Below the pieces are notes generated by a model that saw nothing but the letters and a program-made list of their open reading frames with translations, was not told where the DNA came from and ran no database searches. Below, one piece after another: positions 52,470-61,260 of a stretch of 64,000 nt of DNA; the first letter of the stretch is position 1; every line of letters begins with the position of its first letter. The translations under genes and the position numbers were made by a program. The stretch spans positions 620,001 to 684,000 of the forward strand of contig NZ_AP014924.1 in assembly GCF_001544015.1 (NCBI RefSeq), written 5' to 3'. The DNA comes from Limnochorda pilosa (GTDB lineage Bacteria; Bacillota; Limnochordia; Limnochordales; Limnochordaceae).

Positions 52470-52745
52470 CTACCCCCGTCGCAGCAGCCGCCCCAGGCCC
52501 AGCGCCGCAAGGGTCGCCAGGCCCACCCCCAGAAGCCCCGCGGCGATGGTGGAGAGGGGCCCGGACCCCAGGCCGGGAAGGAGGTAGTCGGGGAATGGGG
52601 CAGGGAGCCGGGAAGCGGCGTGCTCCATGAGGCCCAGGTCCTCCGCGGCCCGCTCGAGGCCGTCGGGGAGAGGCGAGGCCAGCGGCGCGAGGAGGATGGC
52701 TGCCGCAGCGGCAACGAGGAGTCCTTTCCGCATCCGGGAGGTCAT
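52470..52745 (-). CDS. nikN: PDGLE-domain component of an ECF nickel/cobalt transporter (NikN/CbiN-like)
   Basis: A 91-aa membrane protein with an N-terminal helix (GLLVAAAAAILLAPLASPLP), the eponymous PDGLE motif (PDGLERAAEDLGLMEHAASR), a periplasmic segment and a second helix (TIAAGLLGVGLATLAALGLG). PDGLE/NikN proteins assist the S-component NikM in loading metal. The ATG at 52745 overlaps the nikM stop by four bases. It is the last gene of the long hydrogenase operon and is convergent with the broken toxin gene. Confidence 0.88.
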   Translation of the reverse strand: MTSRMRKGLLVAAAAAILLAPLASPLPDGLERAAEDLGLMEHAASRLPAPFPDYLLPGLGSGPLSTIAAGLLGVGLATLAALGLGRLLRRG

Positions 52746-53398
52746 ACCCCATCACCCCGCAGCATGGGCCGGGCAGAACCCGCATCTTCGGGCAGCAGCC
52801 GGTGAAGGTACGTGAGGACTGCGACGGTGATCAGCCCCTCCCCGGCGCCGATCAGGGCGTGCCACCCGAGAAGGGCGCCCAGGGCCAGCGCCAGGGGTAC
52901 GTAGCCCGAAGCGGCCAGCATCAGGGCGATCACCAGGGCCGCTGCCTCCACCGAGACCCAGGCGGCCACGAACCGGGCGACCGAGCCGCCCCGTGGACCC
53001 TTCCACAGCCTGCGGAGGGACCGGTGGCTGGCATGGGCCGTCCAGGGTGCCACGACGCCCATGGTGAGCACGTTGGCTCCCAGGGCCGTGACACCCCCGT
53101 CGCCGAAGAAGAAGGCCTGGATCACCAGCACGGCGGTCATCACCAGGGTTGCGGCCCACGGGCCCAGGGTGAGGGCCGCGAGCGCGGCGCCCAGCAGGTG
53201 TCCCGATGTGCCGCCGGGGACGGGGAAGTTCACCATCTGCGCGGCGAAGACGAAGGCGGCCATCACCCCCAGAGTCGGCACCTGCCGCTCCTGCAGCTCC
53301 TGACCCGCCCGGCGGGCGGCCAGGCCTATCGCACCCGCGCTCAGGGCGAGGCTCGCCGTCCAGATCTTGGTGTCTAGGAGCCCGTCGGGTACATGCAT
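52742..53398 (-). CDS. nikM: ECF nickel/cobalt transporter S-component (NikM/CbiM)
   Basis: A 218-aa membrane protein that captures Ni2+ or Co2+. I begin it at the ATG at 53398, not the ATG at 53407, because AGGAGGG is directly adjacent to the latter and nine bases before the former. This gives the N-terminus Met-His-Val-Pro-Asp-Gly, and the family binds metal through exactly this N-terminal Met-His region. Other landmarks: MVNFPVPGGTSGHLLGAALA, QAFFFGDGGVTALGANVLTM and the final amphipathic helices. Hydrogenase context favours nickel. Confidence 0.94.
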   Translation of the reverse strand: MHVPDGLLDTKIWTASLALSAGAIGLAARRAGQELQERQVPTLGVMAAFVFAAQMVNFPVPGGTSGHLLGAALAALTLGPWAATLVMTAVLVIQAFFFGDGGVTALGANVLTMGVVAPWTAHASHRSLRRLWKGPRGGSVARFVAAWVSVEAAALVIALMLAASGYVPLALALGALLGWHALIGAGEGLITVAVLTYLHRLLPEDAGSARPMLRGDGV

Positions 53399-53403
53399 GA
53401 CGC

Positions 53404-54369
53404 TCATCCCTCCTGCACGCTCGATGTTTCGGCGCCGTTCGAGGCGATGGGTTCCGAGGCCGTCTGGATCCCGCCGGCCGTACCGTCCCGCCCCCCGTTC
53501 CGAAGCGCCCGGAGGGCCCGCACGCCTTCCGGTACGGTGAGGGGCCAGGCGCGTCCGGCCGGCGCCTCGGCGTCGCGGAAGACGGCGGCCACCCGGGGCA
53601 GCCTGAGGCGCGCCCGGAGCAAGACGGACTCGTCTCGAAGGAGCTCACGGCCCCCCTGGGCCACCACCCGGCCGCCCTCCACGATCGCCACCGTGTCGGC
53701 CCACTCGGCGGCCAGGTCCACGTCGTGGGTGGCCATCACCAGGGTGGTCCCACCCAGATGGAGTCCATCCAGGATGGCCAGGAGCTCCGCGACCCCCGCG
53801 GGATCGAGGGAGGCCGCGGGCTCATCCAGGAGGATCACCCCGGGCTGCATGGCCAGGACGCCGGCCAGGGCCACCCGCCGCTTCTCCCCCTGGCTCAAGC
53901 GGTGGGGCGCGCGGTGCGCCAGGTGGGAGGCTCCCACCTGCCCGAGCGCCTCCCAGGCCCGGCGGCGGACCTCATCGTGCGAGAGCCCCAGGTTGGCTGG
54001 ACCGAAGGCCACGTCCTCCCATACCGTGGGGGCCAGAAGCTGGTCGTCCGCCTCCTGGAAGAGGTAGCCGACCCGGGCCCGCACCTGGCGGCAGGTGCTC
54101 GGCCCCACCTCCGTCCCAAGCACCCACACCCGCCCCGCCTCCGGGAGGAGGAGCCCGTTCAGGTGCAGGAGCAGGGTGGTCTTGCCCGCGCCGTTGGGAC
54201 CCAGGATCGCCAGCCGGCAGCCGGCCTCCACCCGGAGGGAGCACCCGCGCAGGGAGGGCGTACCGTCGGGGTAGGTATGCCGGAGATCCTCCACCCGGAT
54301 GATGGGGTCTGTCGGGGCGACGGGGTCGTGGGCCCGTTCCGGGTCCTTCCCCGCCGCGCGCGGCGTCAT
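53404..54369 (-). CDS. nikO: ECF nickel/cobalt transporter ATPase (NikO/CbiO)
   Basis: A 321-aa energising ATPase. Walker A GPNGAGKTT, Q-loop LFQEADDQLLAPTVWEDVAF (with the DDQL segment typical of ECF ATPases), signature LSQGEKRRVALAGVL, Walker B ILLDEPAASLD and switch His in MATHD. A C-terminal extension of about 70 residues (RARLRLPRVAAVFRDAEAPA and beyond) is longer than in most CbiO. ATG at 54369 overlaps the nikQ stop by four bases; nikM begins five bases after its stop. Confidence 0.95.
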   Translation of the reverse strand: MTPRAAGKDPERAHDPVAPTDPIIRVEDLRHTYPDGTPSLRGCSLRVEAGCRLAILGPNGAGKTTLLLHLNGLLLPEAGRVWVLGTEVGPSTCRQVRARVGYLFQEADDQLLAPTVWEDVAFGPANLGLSHDEVRRRAWEALGQVGASHLAHRAPHRLSQGEKRRVALAGVLAMQPGVILLDEPAASLDPAGVAELLAILDGLHLGGTTLVMATHDVDLAAEWADTVAIVEGGRVVAQGGRELLRDESVLLRARLRLPRVAAVFRDAEAPAGRAWPLTVPEGVRALRALRNGGRDGTAGGIQTASEPIASNGAETSSVQEG

Positions 54370-55121
54370 CCGATCCACCCCCTGTCCCAGCCCAGGATCA
54401 GGAGGCCTGCGGCGGCCAGGGCGACCCCGGCCAGCACCTGTCCGGGCGGAACGGGGTCGCCGGGAAGTCCCCTCCCCCGGCCCCCGAGGCCACGGGCGAG
54501 CATCGACCGGTAGAGCCGCTCGCTGCGGTGGAGGCAGCGGGTGAAGAGCATGCCCACCAGGGCGCCGGCGCCGTCCAGGGTGTCTGGACGCAGGGGACCC
54601 CGACCGCCTCCCGCTCGCGCCTCGCGGGCCCGCCCCATTCGCTCCAGCTCGGCGTGCAGGGCCGGCCCCTCCCGGAGGACGAGCCCTGCCAGGTCCGTGA
54701 GGAGCGGCGGCATGCCTGCCCAGCGCAGGGCCCGCAACGTCTCGTCCAGCCGGGTGGTCTCGGTGAGGAACGCTGCCGCCCAGGCGGCCGCCGTCACCCT
54801 CAAGAGGAGGGCCAGGGCTTCCCGCAGCCCCGCCGCGGTCACGCTCAGGCCGAAGCGCCCGCCCCCCAGGGTCGCCAGGGCCTCCCCCGGCGCGGTGACG
54901 GCCACGGCCAGGGCGACGCCCCCCGCAAAGGGCAGGACCCAAAGGGCGCGGGTGGCCAGCCGGCCCATCCGCACTCCGGACGCTGCCAGCAGGGCGCCCG
55001 TGCCGCCCAGGGCCAGGAGCGTCGCCGGCACGGAGCGAAGGCTTGCGGTCGCCACCACCCACCCGAGGCTCACCCCCAGCTTCACCCGCGCGTCGAGGGA
55101 CGCAAGGTTGCGGCGGGTCAT
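54366..55121 (-). CDS. nikQ: ECF nickel/cobalt transporter T-component (NikQ/CbiQ)
   Basis: A 251-aa membrane coupling protein linking the ATPase and the S-component. N-terminal LDARVKLGVSLGWVVATASL is typical. Coupling helices carry the two short Ala-Arg-Gly motifs: RMGRAREARAGG and SMLARGLGGRG. Four to five membrane helices are visible. ATG at 55121 overlaps the hypF stop by four bases, which ties nickel uptake translationally to hydrogenase maturation. Confidence 0.93.
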   Translation of the reverse strand: MTRRNLASLDARVKLGVSLGWVVATASLRSVPATLLALGGTGALLAASGVRMGRLATRALWVLPFAGGVALAVAVTAPGEALATLGGGRFGLSVTAAGLREALALLLRVTAAAWAAAFLTETTRLDETLRALRWAGMPPLLTDLAGLVLREGPALHAELERMGRAREARAGGGRGPLRPDTLDGAGALVGMLFTRCLHRSERLYRSMLARGLGGRGRGLPGDPVPPGQVLAGVALAAAGLLILGWDRGWIG

Positions 55122-57592
55122 GACACTCCTCCCCCCGCGTGGGCCGGTCCTGACGAGCCGTGCCGCCAGAGGGCCACCACCGCCTGGCCCAGGGCCAGAC
55201 CGCCGTCGCCCGGCGGAACGTGGCGGTGCAGCAGCGGCTCGAACCCCCGCTCCCGCAGGAGGCGGGGCACCTCGCGCACCAGGTAGGGGTTGTGGAAGAC
55301 GCCCCCGCTCAAGGCCACCGCCTGCACGCCCGAGCGGAGCGCGGCCCGGCCGGCCGCCTCCACCACTGCCTCGGCTACCGTCCGGTGCCAGCGGGCGGAG
55401 ATGGGGCCGGCAGGCGCGCCCTCCAGCCGCTCCCGGGCGGCCGCAGCCACCGCGGGAACCAGGTCGATCTCGTCGCCAGCCAGGCGGAAGGGGTAGGGGC
55501 CGGCGAGGCGGTGGCTCGGAGAGCCGCGACCCCACGGAAGCTCGGACGGCAGGAACTCGCCCAGCTCGATGGCCGCCTCTCCCTCGTAGGTGGACTCGAG
55601 GCAGACGCCGGCGATGGCGGAGACGGCGTCGAAGTAGCGGCCGGCGCCCGAGCTGAGGGGGCAGTTGATCCCGGCCTGGAGGAGCTGCAGGGCCACCCCG
55701 GCCTCCCGCTCGCGCCCGGGGAAGAGGCGACCTGCCGCCGCCAGGGCGGCCTCCCGCCCCCCGTCGAGCCAGAGGACGGCCAGCGCCGTGAGCCAGGGCA
55801 GGCGGATGGCCCGCTCGCCGCCGGGCAGGGGCACGTAGCGCAGGTGGGCGATGCGCTGGAAGCTCGTGAGATCCCCCAGGAGGACCTCGCCGCCCCAGAG
55901 GTGGCCGTCGCTTCCGTAGCCGGTGCCGTCGAGGATGATCCCCACCGCCGGGCCCTGGCGCCCGTTCTCGGCCAGCACCGCGGCCAGGTGGGCGTGGTGG
56001 TGCTGCACCGGCTCGTGCCGCCCGGGCAGCTCCAGGGCGGTGCGGCTCACCCGGTAGCCGGGGTGGGGGTCGTAGCCGACCACTCCGGGGCGGGCCTCCA
56101 GGATGCGCCCCATCGCCTCCAGGTTGTGGTGGAAGAAGGCCAGGCCCTCCAGGGTCTCCATCTCGCCGCCGTGGGGTCCCATGAAGGCCTGGCCCTCCTT
56201 CACGAGGCAGCAGGCGTTCTTCGTCTCGCCCCCCGCGCCCAGGGCGACCGGATGGCCGGCGGTGGGCACGGGCACCGGGAAGGGGACGGGCACGTAGCCC
56301 CGCGACCGCCGCAGGAAGTGGAGCCGGTCTGCCAGGACCCGCACCACCGAGTCGTCGGCCCGGTTCTCGATGGGCCGGTCGTGGAAGAGGAAGGCGTCGG
56401 CGATTCCGCCCAGTTGCCGCCGGGCGTCCTCGTTGGTGTGCACGATGGGCAAGGAGGAGTGGTTGCCGCTGGTCATCACCAGCAGGTCCGGCGGCTCGGG
56501 CTCTCCCTCAGCCTGCGCGAACAGGAGGAAGTGGAGGGGCGTGTAGGGCAGCATCACCCCCAGGGTACGGAGGCCGGGAGCCAGCTCGCCGGGCAGGTCC
56601 GCTCCGAGAAGCCGCTCCAGGAGCACGATGGGGGCGGCGGGGCTCTGGAGGAGCGCGACCTCGGCATCGCTCACGCGGCAGAAGCGGCGCACCGTGTCGA
56701 GGTCCCGGGCCATCACGGCCAAGGGGCGGTGGGGCCGGCGCTTGCGCTCCCGCAGGGTGTGGAGGGCCCGGGCGTTGTGGGCGTCGCAGGCCAGGTGGAA
56801 GCCGCCCAGCCCCCTCAGGGCCACGATCAGCCCGGCCTGCATGGCCTCCCGGAAGGCCCGGCCCCAGTCGTCGCGGCGGCCCGACGCGTCCTCGAACCAG
56901 GCCCGGGGTCCGCAGCGCGGGCAGGCCACGGGCTGCGCATGGAATCGGCGGTCGGCCGGGTCGTGGTACTCCCGGGCGCACGCCTCGCACATGGGGAAGG
57001 CCGCCATGGTGGTCAGGGGCCGGTCGTAGGGGAGGCCCCGCACGATGGTGAAGCGGGGGCCGCAGTTGGTACAGTTGGTGAAGGCATAGCGGTAGCGGCG
57101 GTCGGCGGGATCGAGGAGCTCCCGGCGGCAGTCGGGGCAGAGGGCCACGTCGGGCGGGACCAGCACCCGGGGCGCCTCCCCGCCCCGGCTGTCCAGGATC
57201 TCGAAGGCGGCCAGGCCCACCACCGGAAGCTCCTGGGTGTGGAGGCGCTCCACCCGGGCCAGGGGCGGGGGGTTCTCCCGGAGAGCCCGGAGTAAGGCCT
57301 GGACCTGTGCGTGCGGGCCCTCGGCCTCGACGATCACGCCGGCCGCGGTGTTGCGGACGCTTCCCCCAAGGCCCAGGCTCCGGGCCACCCGGTAGACGAA
57401 GGGGCGGAACCCCACGCCCTGCACCGTACCCTCCACCAGGATGCGGCAGCGGACGCGGCCCTCGCCGTCCCGACCGCGGTTGCCCCGAACGCCGCGAGCC
57501 TGAGTGCCACCGGTGGAGGCCGCGACCCCGCCGGACGCGACGGCGCTCGCAGGACCTTCGGGTTGCCCGGTGGCCCTCTCACCCGGCTCCAT
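55118..57592 (-). CDS. hypF: carbamoyltransferase HypF
   Basis: An 824-aa enzyme that makes the cyanide ligand precursor of the NiFe site by transferring carbamoyl from carbamoyl phosphate to HypE. Domains in order: a variable 45-residue N-terminus, acylphosphatase (LVEGTVQGVGFRPFVYRVAR), two zinc fingers (CPDC...CTNC and CEAC...CPRC), YrdC-like nucleotide-binding domain (GLGGFHLACDAHNARALHTL; VMTSGNHSSLPIVHTNEDA) and Kae1-like domain (HHAHLAAVLAENG; ILDGTGYGSDGHLWGGEVLL; VALSGGVFHNPYL). ATG at 57592 follows GGAGGGGG. The complete domain set indicates a working enzyme. Confidence 0.97.
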   Translation of the reverse strand: MEPGERATGQPEGPASAVASGGVAASTGGTQARGVRGNRGRDGEGRVRCRILVEGTVQGVGFRPFVYRVARSLGLGGSVRNTAAGVIVEAEGPHAQVQALLRALRENPPPLARVERLHTQELPVVGLAAFEILDSRGGEAPRVLVPPDVALCPDCRRELLDPADRRYRYAFTNCTNCGPRFTIVRGLPYDRPLTTMAAFPMCEACAREYHDPADRRFHAQPVACPRCGPRAWFEDASGRRDDWGRAFREAMQAGLIVALRGLGGFHLACDAHNARALHTLRERKRRPHRPLAVMARDLDTVRRFCRVSDAEVALLQSPAAPIVLLERLLGADLPGELAPGLRTLGVMLPYTPLHFLLFAQAEGEPEPPDLLVMTSGNHSSLPIVHTNEDARRQLGGIADAFLFHDRPIENRADDSVVRVLADRLHFLRRSRGYVPVPFPVPVPTAGHPVALGAGGETKNACCLVKEGQAFMGPHGGEMETLEGLAFFHHNLEAMGRILEARPGVVGYDPHPGYRVSRTALELPGRHEPVQHHHAHLAAVLAENGRQGPAVGIILDGTGYGSDGHLWGGEVLLGDLTSFQRIAHLRYVPLPGGERAIRLPWLTALAVLWLDGGREAALAAAGRLFPGREREAGVALQLLQAGINCPLSSGAGRYFDAVSAIAGVCLESTYEGEAAIELGEFLPSELPWGRGSPSHRLAGPYPFRLAGDEIDLVPAVAAAARERLEGAPAGPISARWHRTVAEAVVEAAGRAALRSGVQAVALSGGVFHNPYLVREVPRLLRERGFEPLLHRHVPPGDGGLALGQAVVALWRHGSSGPAHAGGGVS

Positions 57593-57619
57593 GGCGCCCC
57601 CTCCCGTTTCCGGCCGATG

Positions 57620-58678
57620 TCAGCAGATCCTGGGGAGCTGCTCCCCCTCCAGGAGGTCCAGGGGCCTGGTTCCCCCCACCACCGTCCGCAGGCGGACCTC
57701 GCTGGGCGCCCCCTCCACGGCCTGCCCAATCCACCGGGCCTCCCGGCCCAGCGGGTGGCTGCGGGCCGCTTCCAGCACCGCCGTCGCGGCGCGGGGGTCC
57801 ACCACGGCCACCAGCTTCCCCTCGTTGGCGGCGTAAAGCGGGTCGAGGCCGAGCATCTCGCAGAGGGCCCGGACCTCGTCGCGCACGGGAATCTCGGCCT
57901 CGTCCACCTGGAAGCAGGTGCCCGAGGCCGCGGCCAGCTCGGCCAGGGTGGTGGCCAGGCCCCCGCGGGTGGGGTCGCGCATGCAGCGGACGGCCCCCGG
58001 GCCGGCCTGCAGGAGCGCCTGGGCGAGACCGGTCAGGGGGGCGCTGTCGCTCCTGAGGGTGCCGCCCGGTTCCAGGCCGGCACGGTGGACCATGACGGCG
58101 ACGCCGTGATCCCCCACGTGCCCGCTCACCAGGATCTGGTCCCCGGGGCGGATCTCCCCGGGCCCCAGGCGGAGGCCGTCGGGAACCAGGCCCACGCCGG
58201 TGGTGGTGATGAAGAGCCCGTCGCCCTTGCCCCGCTCCACCACCTTGGTGTCGCCGGCGACGATCTCCACCACGGCCTCCCGGGCCGCTTCCGCCATGGA
58301 GGCGACCACCTTCCGGAGATCCTCGGCGGGGAAGCCTTCCTCGATGATGAAGCCCGCCGTCAGGCAGGCGGGGGTGGCCCCGCCCACCGCCAGGTCGTTC
58401 ACAGTGCCGCACACGGCCAGGCGCCCGATGTCCCCGCCGGGAAAGAAAAGGGGCGAGACGACGAAGGAGTCCGTGGTCACGGCGAGGCGGGTCCCTGCCA
58501 GGGAAAGGACCGCCTGGTCTCCCGCCGCCTCCAGTGCGGGGTTGCGGAAGGCAGGCAGGAAGACATCGTGGAAGAGGGAGGCGGTCAGGCGCCCTCCACT
58601 GCCGTGTCCCAGCAGGATGCGCCCGTCGCCGTGTCCAAAGGATCGCCGTTCCGGGGTCCCGTGGCCGGGCGTGCTCAC
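57620..58678 (-). CDS. hypE: carbamoyl-phosphate dehydratase HypE
   Basis: A 352-aa ATP-dependent dehydratase that converts the thiocarboxamide on its own C-terminal Cys to thiocyanate for the Fe ligand. The essential terminal motif is present: the protein ends PRIC. PurM-like landmarks include ILLGHGSGGRLTASLFHDVF, GDIGRLAVCGTVNDLAVGGA and ILVSGHVGDHGVAVM, then MRDPTRGGLATTLAEL. It overlaps the hypD stop by four bases and precedes hypF by 27 bases. Confidence 0.97.
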   Translation of the reverse strand: MSTPGHGTPERRSFGHGDGRILLGHGSGGRLTASLFHDVFLPAFRNPALEAAGDQAVLSLAGTRLAVTTDSFVVSPLFFPGGDIGRLAVCGTVNDLAVGGATPACLTAGFIIEEGFPAEDLRKVVASMAEAAREAVVEIVAGDTKVVERGKGDGLFITTTGVGLVPDGLRLGPGEIRPGDQILVSGHVGDHGVAVMVHRAGLEPGGTLRSDSAPLTGLAQALLQAGPGAVRCMRDPTRGGLATTLAELAAASGTCFQVDEAEIPVRDEVRALCEMLGLDPLYAANEGKLVAVVDPRAATAVLEAARSHPLGREARWIGQAVEGAPSEVRLRTVVGGTRPLDLLEGEQLPRIC

Positions 58679-59844
58679 GCCGTCTCACCTCCCCGCACTG
58701 CGGCTCCGGACCCGGCGGCCCCGTCCGTCCCGCGCCTGTTCCCGCGTGCATGGGGCCGGTACCGGTAGTACGCCGCGCAGGCCCCCTCCGGCGAGACCAT
58801 GCACGCTCCCATGGGCCGCTCGGGCGTGCAGGCCCGTCCGAAGAGGGGGCAGTCGGGGGGCCTCACCACGCCTCGGAGAACCTCGCCGCAGCGGCAGGCG
58901 CTGGAGTCCGGCAAGGCGTCGGGCATCAGGTGGGCGAAGGCTCGCTCCGCGTCCATGTGGGCGTAGGACTCCCGCAGGCGCAGGCCGCTGGCTGGGATCG
59001 TCCCCAAGCCACGCCACTCCTGGTCCACGGGCTCGAAGACCTGCGCCATGATCCGCCGCGCGATGGGGTTGCCGTCGGACGGCACCGCCCGCCGGTACTG
59101 GACCTCCACCTGCGAGCGGTCTTCCGCCACCTGCTGTACGATCATGTGGATGCCCTGCAGGAGGTCCAGGGGCTCGAAGCCGGTGATCACCACCGGCCGG
59201 CGGTAGCTCTCGGCCACGAACCGGTAGGGCTCGGTGCCGATGATGGTGCTCACGTGTCCAGGGCCGATGAAGGCGTCCACCTGAACGTCAGGCGCGTCCA
59301 GGATCGCCCTCAGGGCGGGGGGGAGGAGCACCTGGCTGGTGAGCAGGTAGAAGTTCTCGAGCCCAAGTGCCGAGGCTCGGAGCACGGCCACCGCATTGCC
59401 GGGAACGGTCGTTTCGAAGCCGATCGCAAGCCATACCACCGTGCGGTCCGGGTTCGAGCGGGCGATCTCGACGGCGTCCAGGGCCGAGTAGACCATGCGG
59501 ACGTCGGCCCCTTGCGCCCGCTCCTCCAGGAGCGAGGTACGGCGGCCGGGCACCCGGAGCATGTCCCCGAAGGAGACCAGGACGGTGTCGGGCCGGCGGG
59601 CCAGGGCGATGGCGGCCTCCACCTTGCCCCGCGGCGTGACGCAGACGGGGCATCCGGGGCCGTGGAGCATCTCCACCCCGGCCGGGAGGAGCTCGCTCAG
59701 CCCAAACTTGAAGATCGCGTGGGTGTGACCGCCGCAGACCTCCATGATCCGCACGGGCCGTTCGAGGCGGGCGGCGGTCGCGGCCAGGGCCCGGGCGAGT
59801 CCCCGAGCCGCCTCCTGCTGGCGGAACTCATCGACGAAACGCAC
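58675..59844 (-). CDS. hypD: hydrogenase iron-centre assembly protein HypD
   Basis: A 389-aa scaffold with a [4Fe-4S] cluster on which the Fe(CN)2CO unit is assembled together with HypC. Conserved motifs: IMEVCGGHTHAIFKFGL, LHGPGCPVCVTP, AIGFETTVPGNAVAVL and FIGPGHVSTIIG. C-terminal cysteines that bind the cluster are in SSACRCGEVLRGVVRPPDCP and GRACTPERPMGACMVSPEGA. GTG at 59844. Slightly long because of a C-terminal tail of about 20 residues. It follows hypC by 20 bases. Confidence 0.97.
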   Translation of the reverse strand: MRFVDEFRQQEAARGLARALAATAARLERPVRIMEVCGGHTHAIFKFGLSELLPAGVEMLHGPGCPVCVTPRGKVEAAIALARRPDTVLVSFGDMLRVPGRRTSLLEERAQGADVRMVYSALDAVEIARSNPDRTVVWLAIGFETTVPGNAVAVLRASALGLENFYLLTSQVLLPPALRAILDAPDVQVDAFIGPGHVSTIIGTEPYRFVAESYRRPVVITGFEPLDLLQGIHMIVQQVAEDRSQVEVQYRRAVPSDGNPIARRIMAQVFEPVDQEWRGLGTIPASGLRLRESYAHMDAERAFAHLMPDALPDSSACRCGEVLRGVVRPPDCPLFGRACTPERPMGACMVSPEGACAAYYRYRPHARGNRRGTDGAAGSGAAVRGGETA

Positions 59845-59864
59845 GGCTGGGCCCCCTCTCGCGC

Positions 59865-60167
59865 TCAGCGCAGCGCCCGCGGCCCGCCGCGAGATTCGGG
59901 GGCCTGGGACGGCTCATCGACGGGCAGCCCGGCCAGGGCCGGATCCTCCATCGCGTCGGCGATCTGGCGCAGCAGCTCCAGGGTCTGCCGGGCCTCGGTC
60001 TCGTCGATCCTGGAGATGGCGAAGCCCACGTGGATCGTCACCCAGTCGCCCACGCCCACCCCCTCCAGGAGGTCCAGGGAGACCCGGCGGGTGATGCCGC
60101 CCATGTCCACCAGGGCCATCCGGTCGTCCCGGAGCTCGAGGATCCTGCCGGGTATCGCGAGGCACAT
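59865..60167 (-). CDS. hypC: hydrogenase assembly chaperone HypC
   Basis: A 100-aa chaperone that carries the iron unit from HypD to the large subunit. It begins Met-Cys-Leu-Ala-Ile-Pro-Gly, the essential N-terminal Cys2 motif, and continues VDMGGITRRVSLDLLEGVGV and GDWVTIHVGFAISRID, all standard. ATG at 60167 has AGGAGGGAG upstream. The tail after residue 80 (PVDEPSQAPESRGG) is unique and probably disordered. Confidence 0.97.
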   Translation of the reverse strand: MCLAIPGRILELRDDRMALVDMGGITRRVSLDLLEGVGVGDWVTIHVGFAISRIDETEARQTLELLRQIADAMEDPALAGLPVDEPSQAPESRGGPRALR

Positions 60168-60219
60168 GGCGTGCTCCCTCCTCAGCTGATGCTGCACGTC
60201 GATGCAATGAGGCGCCCCT

Positions 60220-60900
60220 TCAAGCTCTCTCGGCCGCCCGCGCCCGCTTCGCGTGGACGCCCTCTTCGAGCCAGGTGCACCACGCGTCCAGCCCCTCTCC
60301 CGTGCGGGCGGAGGTCCGGAAGGTCTCGATCGCGGGGTTGAGAGCCCGGGCGTGCGCCTCAGCCCGGTCCGGGTCGAAGTCCGTCAACCCCAGGAGGTCG
60401 GACTTGGTGAGGACGAACGCCTGCGAGCGGCGGAAGATGCCGGGATACTTCTGGGGTTTGTCGTCCCCCTCCACGGTGCTGAGCAGCACAACCCTTGCGT
60501 CCTCGCCCAGGTCGTAGGAAGCGGGACAGACCAGGTTCCCCACGTTCTCGATGAAGAGGAGCTGGAGATCGGGGTCGTCCACCTTCTCCAGGTGGCGCCC
60601 CACCATCTCTGCCTCCAGGTGGCACGTGCCGCCGGTGACGATCTGGCAGACGGGGACCCCCGTAGCCCGCAGGCGGTTCGCGTCGTTCTCGGTCTGAACG
60701 TCGCCCACCAGCACCGCGGCCCGGACCCTCTCGCGCAGTCGTTCCAGGGTCCGCTCGAGGAGGGTCGTCTTCCCCGATCCGGGCGAGGAGACCAGGTTCA
60801 CACAGAAGACGCCTCGGTCCTCCCATCGCCGGCGCAGCCCCGAGGCGAGCTCATCGTTGCGGGATAGAACCTTCTGCCCCATCTCCACGCGGGTCTTCAT
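60220..60900 (-). CDS. hypB: hydrogenase nickel insertion GTPase HypB
   Basis: A 226-aa SIMIBI-class GTPase that delivers Ni2+ with HypA. Walker A is in [20 protein letters not shown]; the metal-site region ATGVPVCQIVTGGTCHLEAE holds the Cys and His of the G-domain nickel site; FIENVGNLVCPASYDLGE and the guanine motif LTKSDL follow. The N-terminal His-rich nickel storage stretch of some HypB proteins is absent. ATG at 60900 has GGAGGTGG seven bases upstream, inside hypA: the two genes overlap by 50 bases. Confidence 0.96.
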   Translation of the reverse strand: MKTRVEMGQKVLSRNDELASGLRRRWEDRGVFCVNLVSSPGSGKTTLLERTLERLRERVRAAVLVGDVQTENDANRLRATGVPVCQIVTGGTCHLEAEMVGRHLEKVDDPDLQLLFIENVGNLVCPASYDLGEDARVVLLSTVEGDDKPQKYPGIFRRSQAFVLTKSDLLGLTDFDPDRAEAHARALNPAIETFRTSARTGEGLDAWCTWLEEGVHAKRARAAERA

Positions 60901-61246
60901 CTCGTTCCACCTCCACGCTCCCGATCTCCAGCTCCTCGCCCTCGAAGACCTCGGTGAGGAAGGACCCGCAGGCGCCGCATGCGACCGAGCCCGGCACGGG
61001 GCATCCCTCCACGCCGCACTCGGAGCACCGGACGCGCACCGGGATCCAGGCGACCTGGAGGCACGATCCGTCGAAGAGCGGAAGCCCGGCGGTGACCGCC
61101 TCGTAGGCGAAGGCCAGGGCGTCCGGGTCGACCGACGCCAGCTCTCCCACCTTGAGGTGGATGCGCACCACCCGCGAGGCCCCTGCGCCCAGGACGGCCC
61201 GCTGTACAGCTCCCAGGACCTCGCTCGCGATGGAGAGCTCGTGCAT
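60851..61246 (-). CDS. hypA: hydrogenase nickel chaperone HypA
   Basis: A 131-aa nickel and zinc protein. It begins MHELSIASEV; Met1-His2-Glu3 make the nickel site. The zinc domain has the two CxxC pairs in RCSECGVEGCP and ACGACGSF. The core ends at GEELEIGSVEVERDE, where most HypA proteins stop; about 14 further residues (DPRGDGAEGSIPQR) run over the start of hypB. The extension is probably tolerated rather than functional. ATG at 61246 lies 14 bases after hyaD. Confidence 0.96.
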   Translation of the reverse strand: MHELSIASEVLGAVQRAVLGAGASRVVRIHLKVGELASVDPDALAFAYEAVTAGLPLFDGSCLQVAWIPVRVRCSECGVEGCPVPGSVACGACGSFLTEVFEGEELEIGSVEVERDEDPRGDGAEGSIPQR

Positions 61247-61260
61247 TTCGCCCCGCCTCC

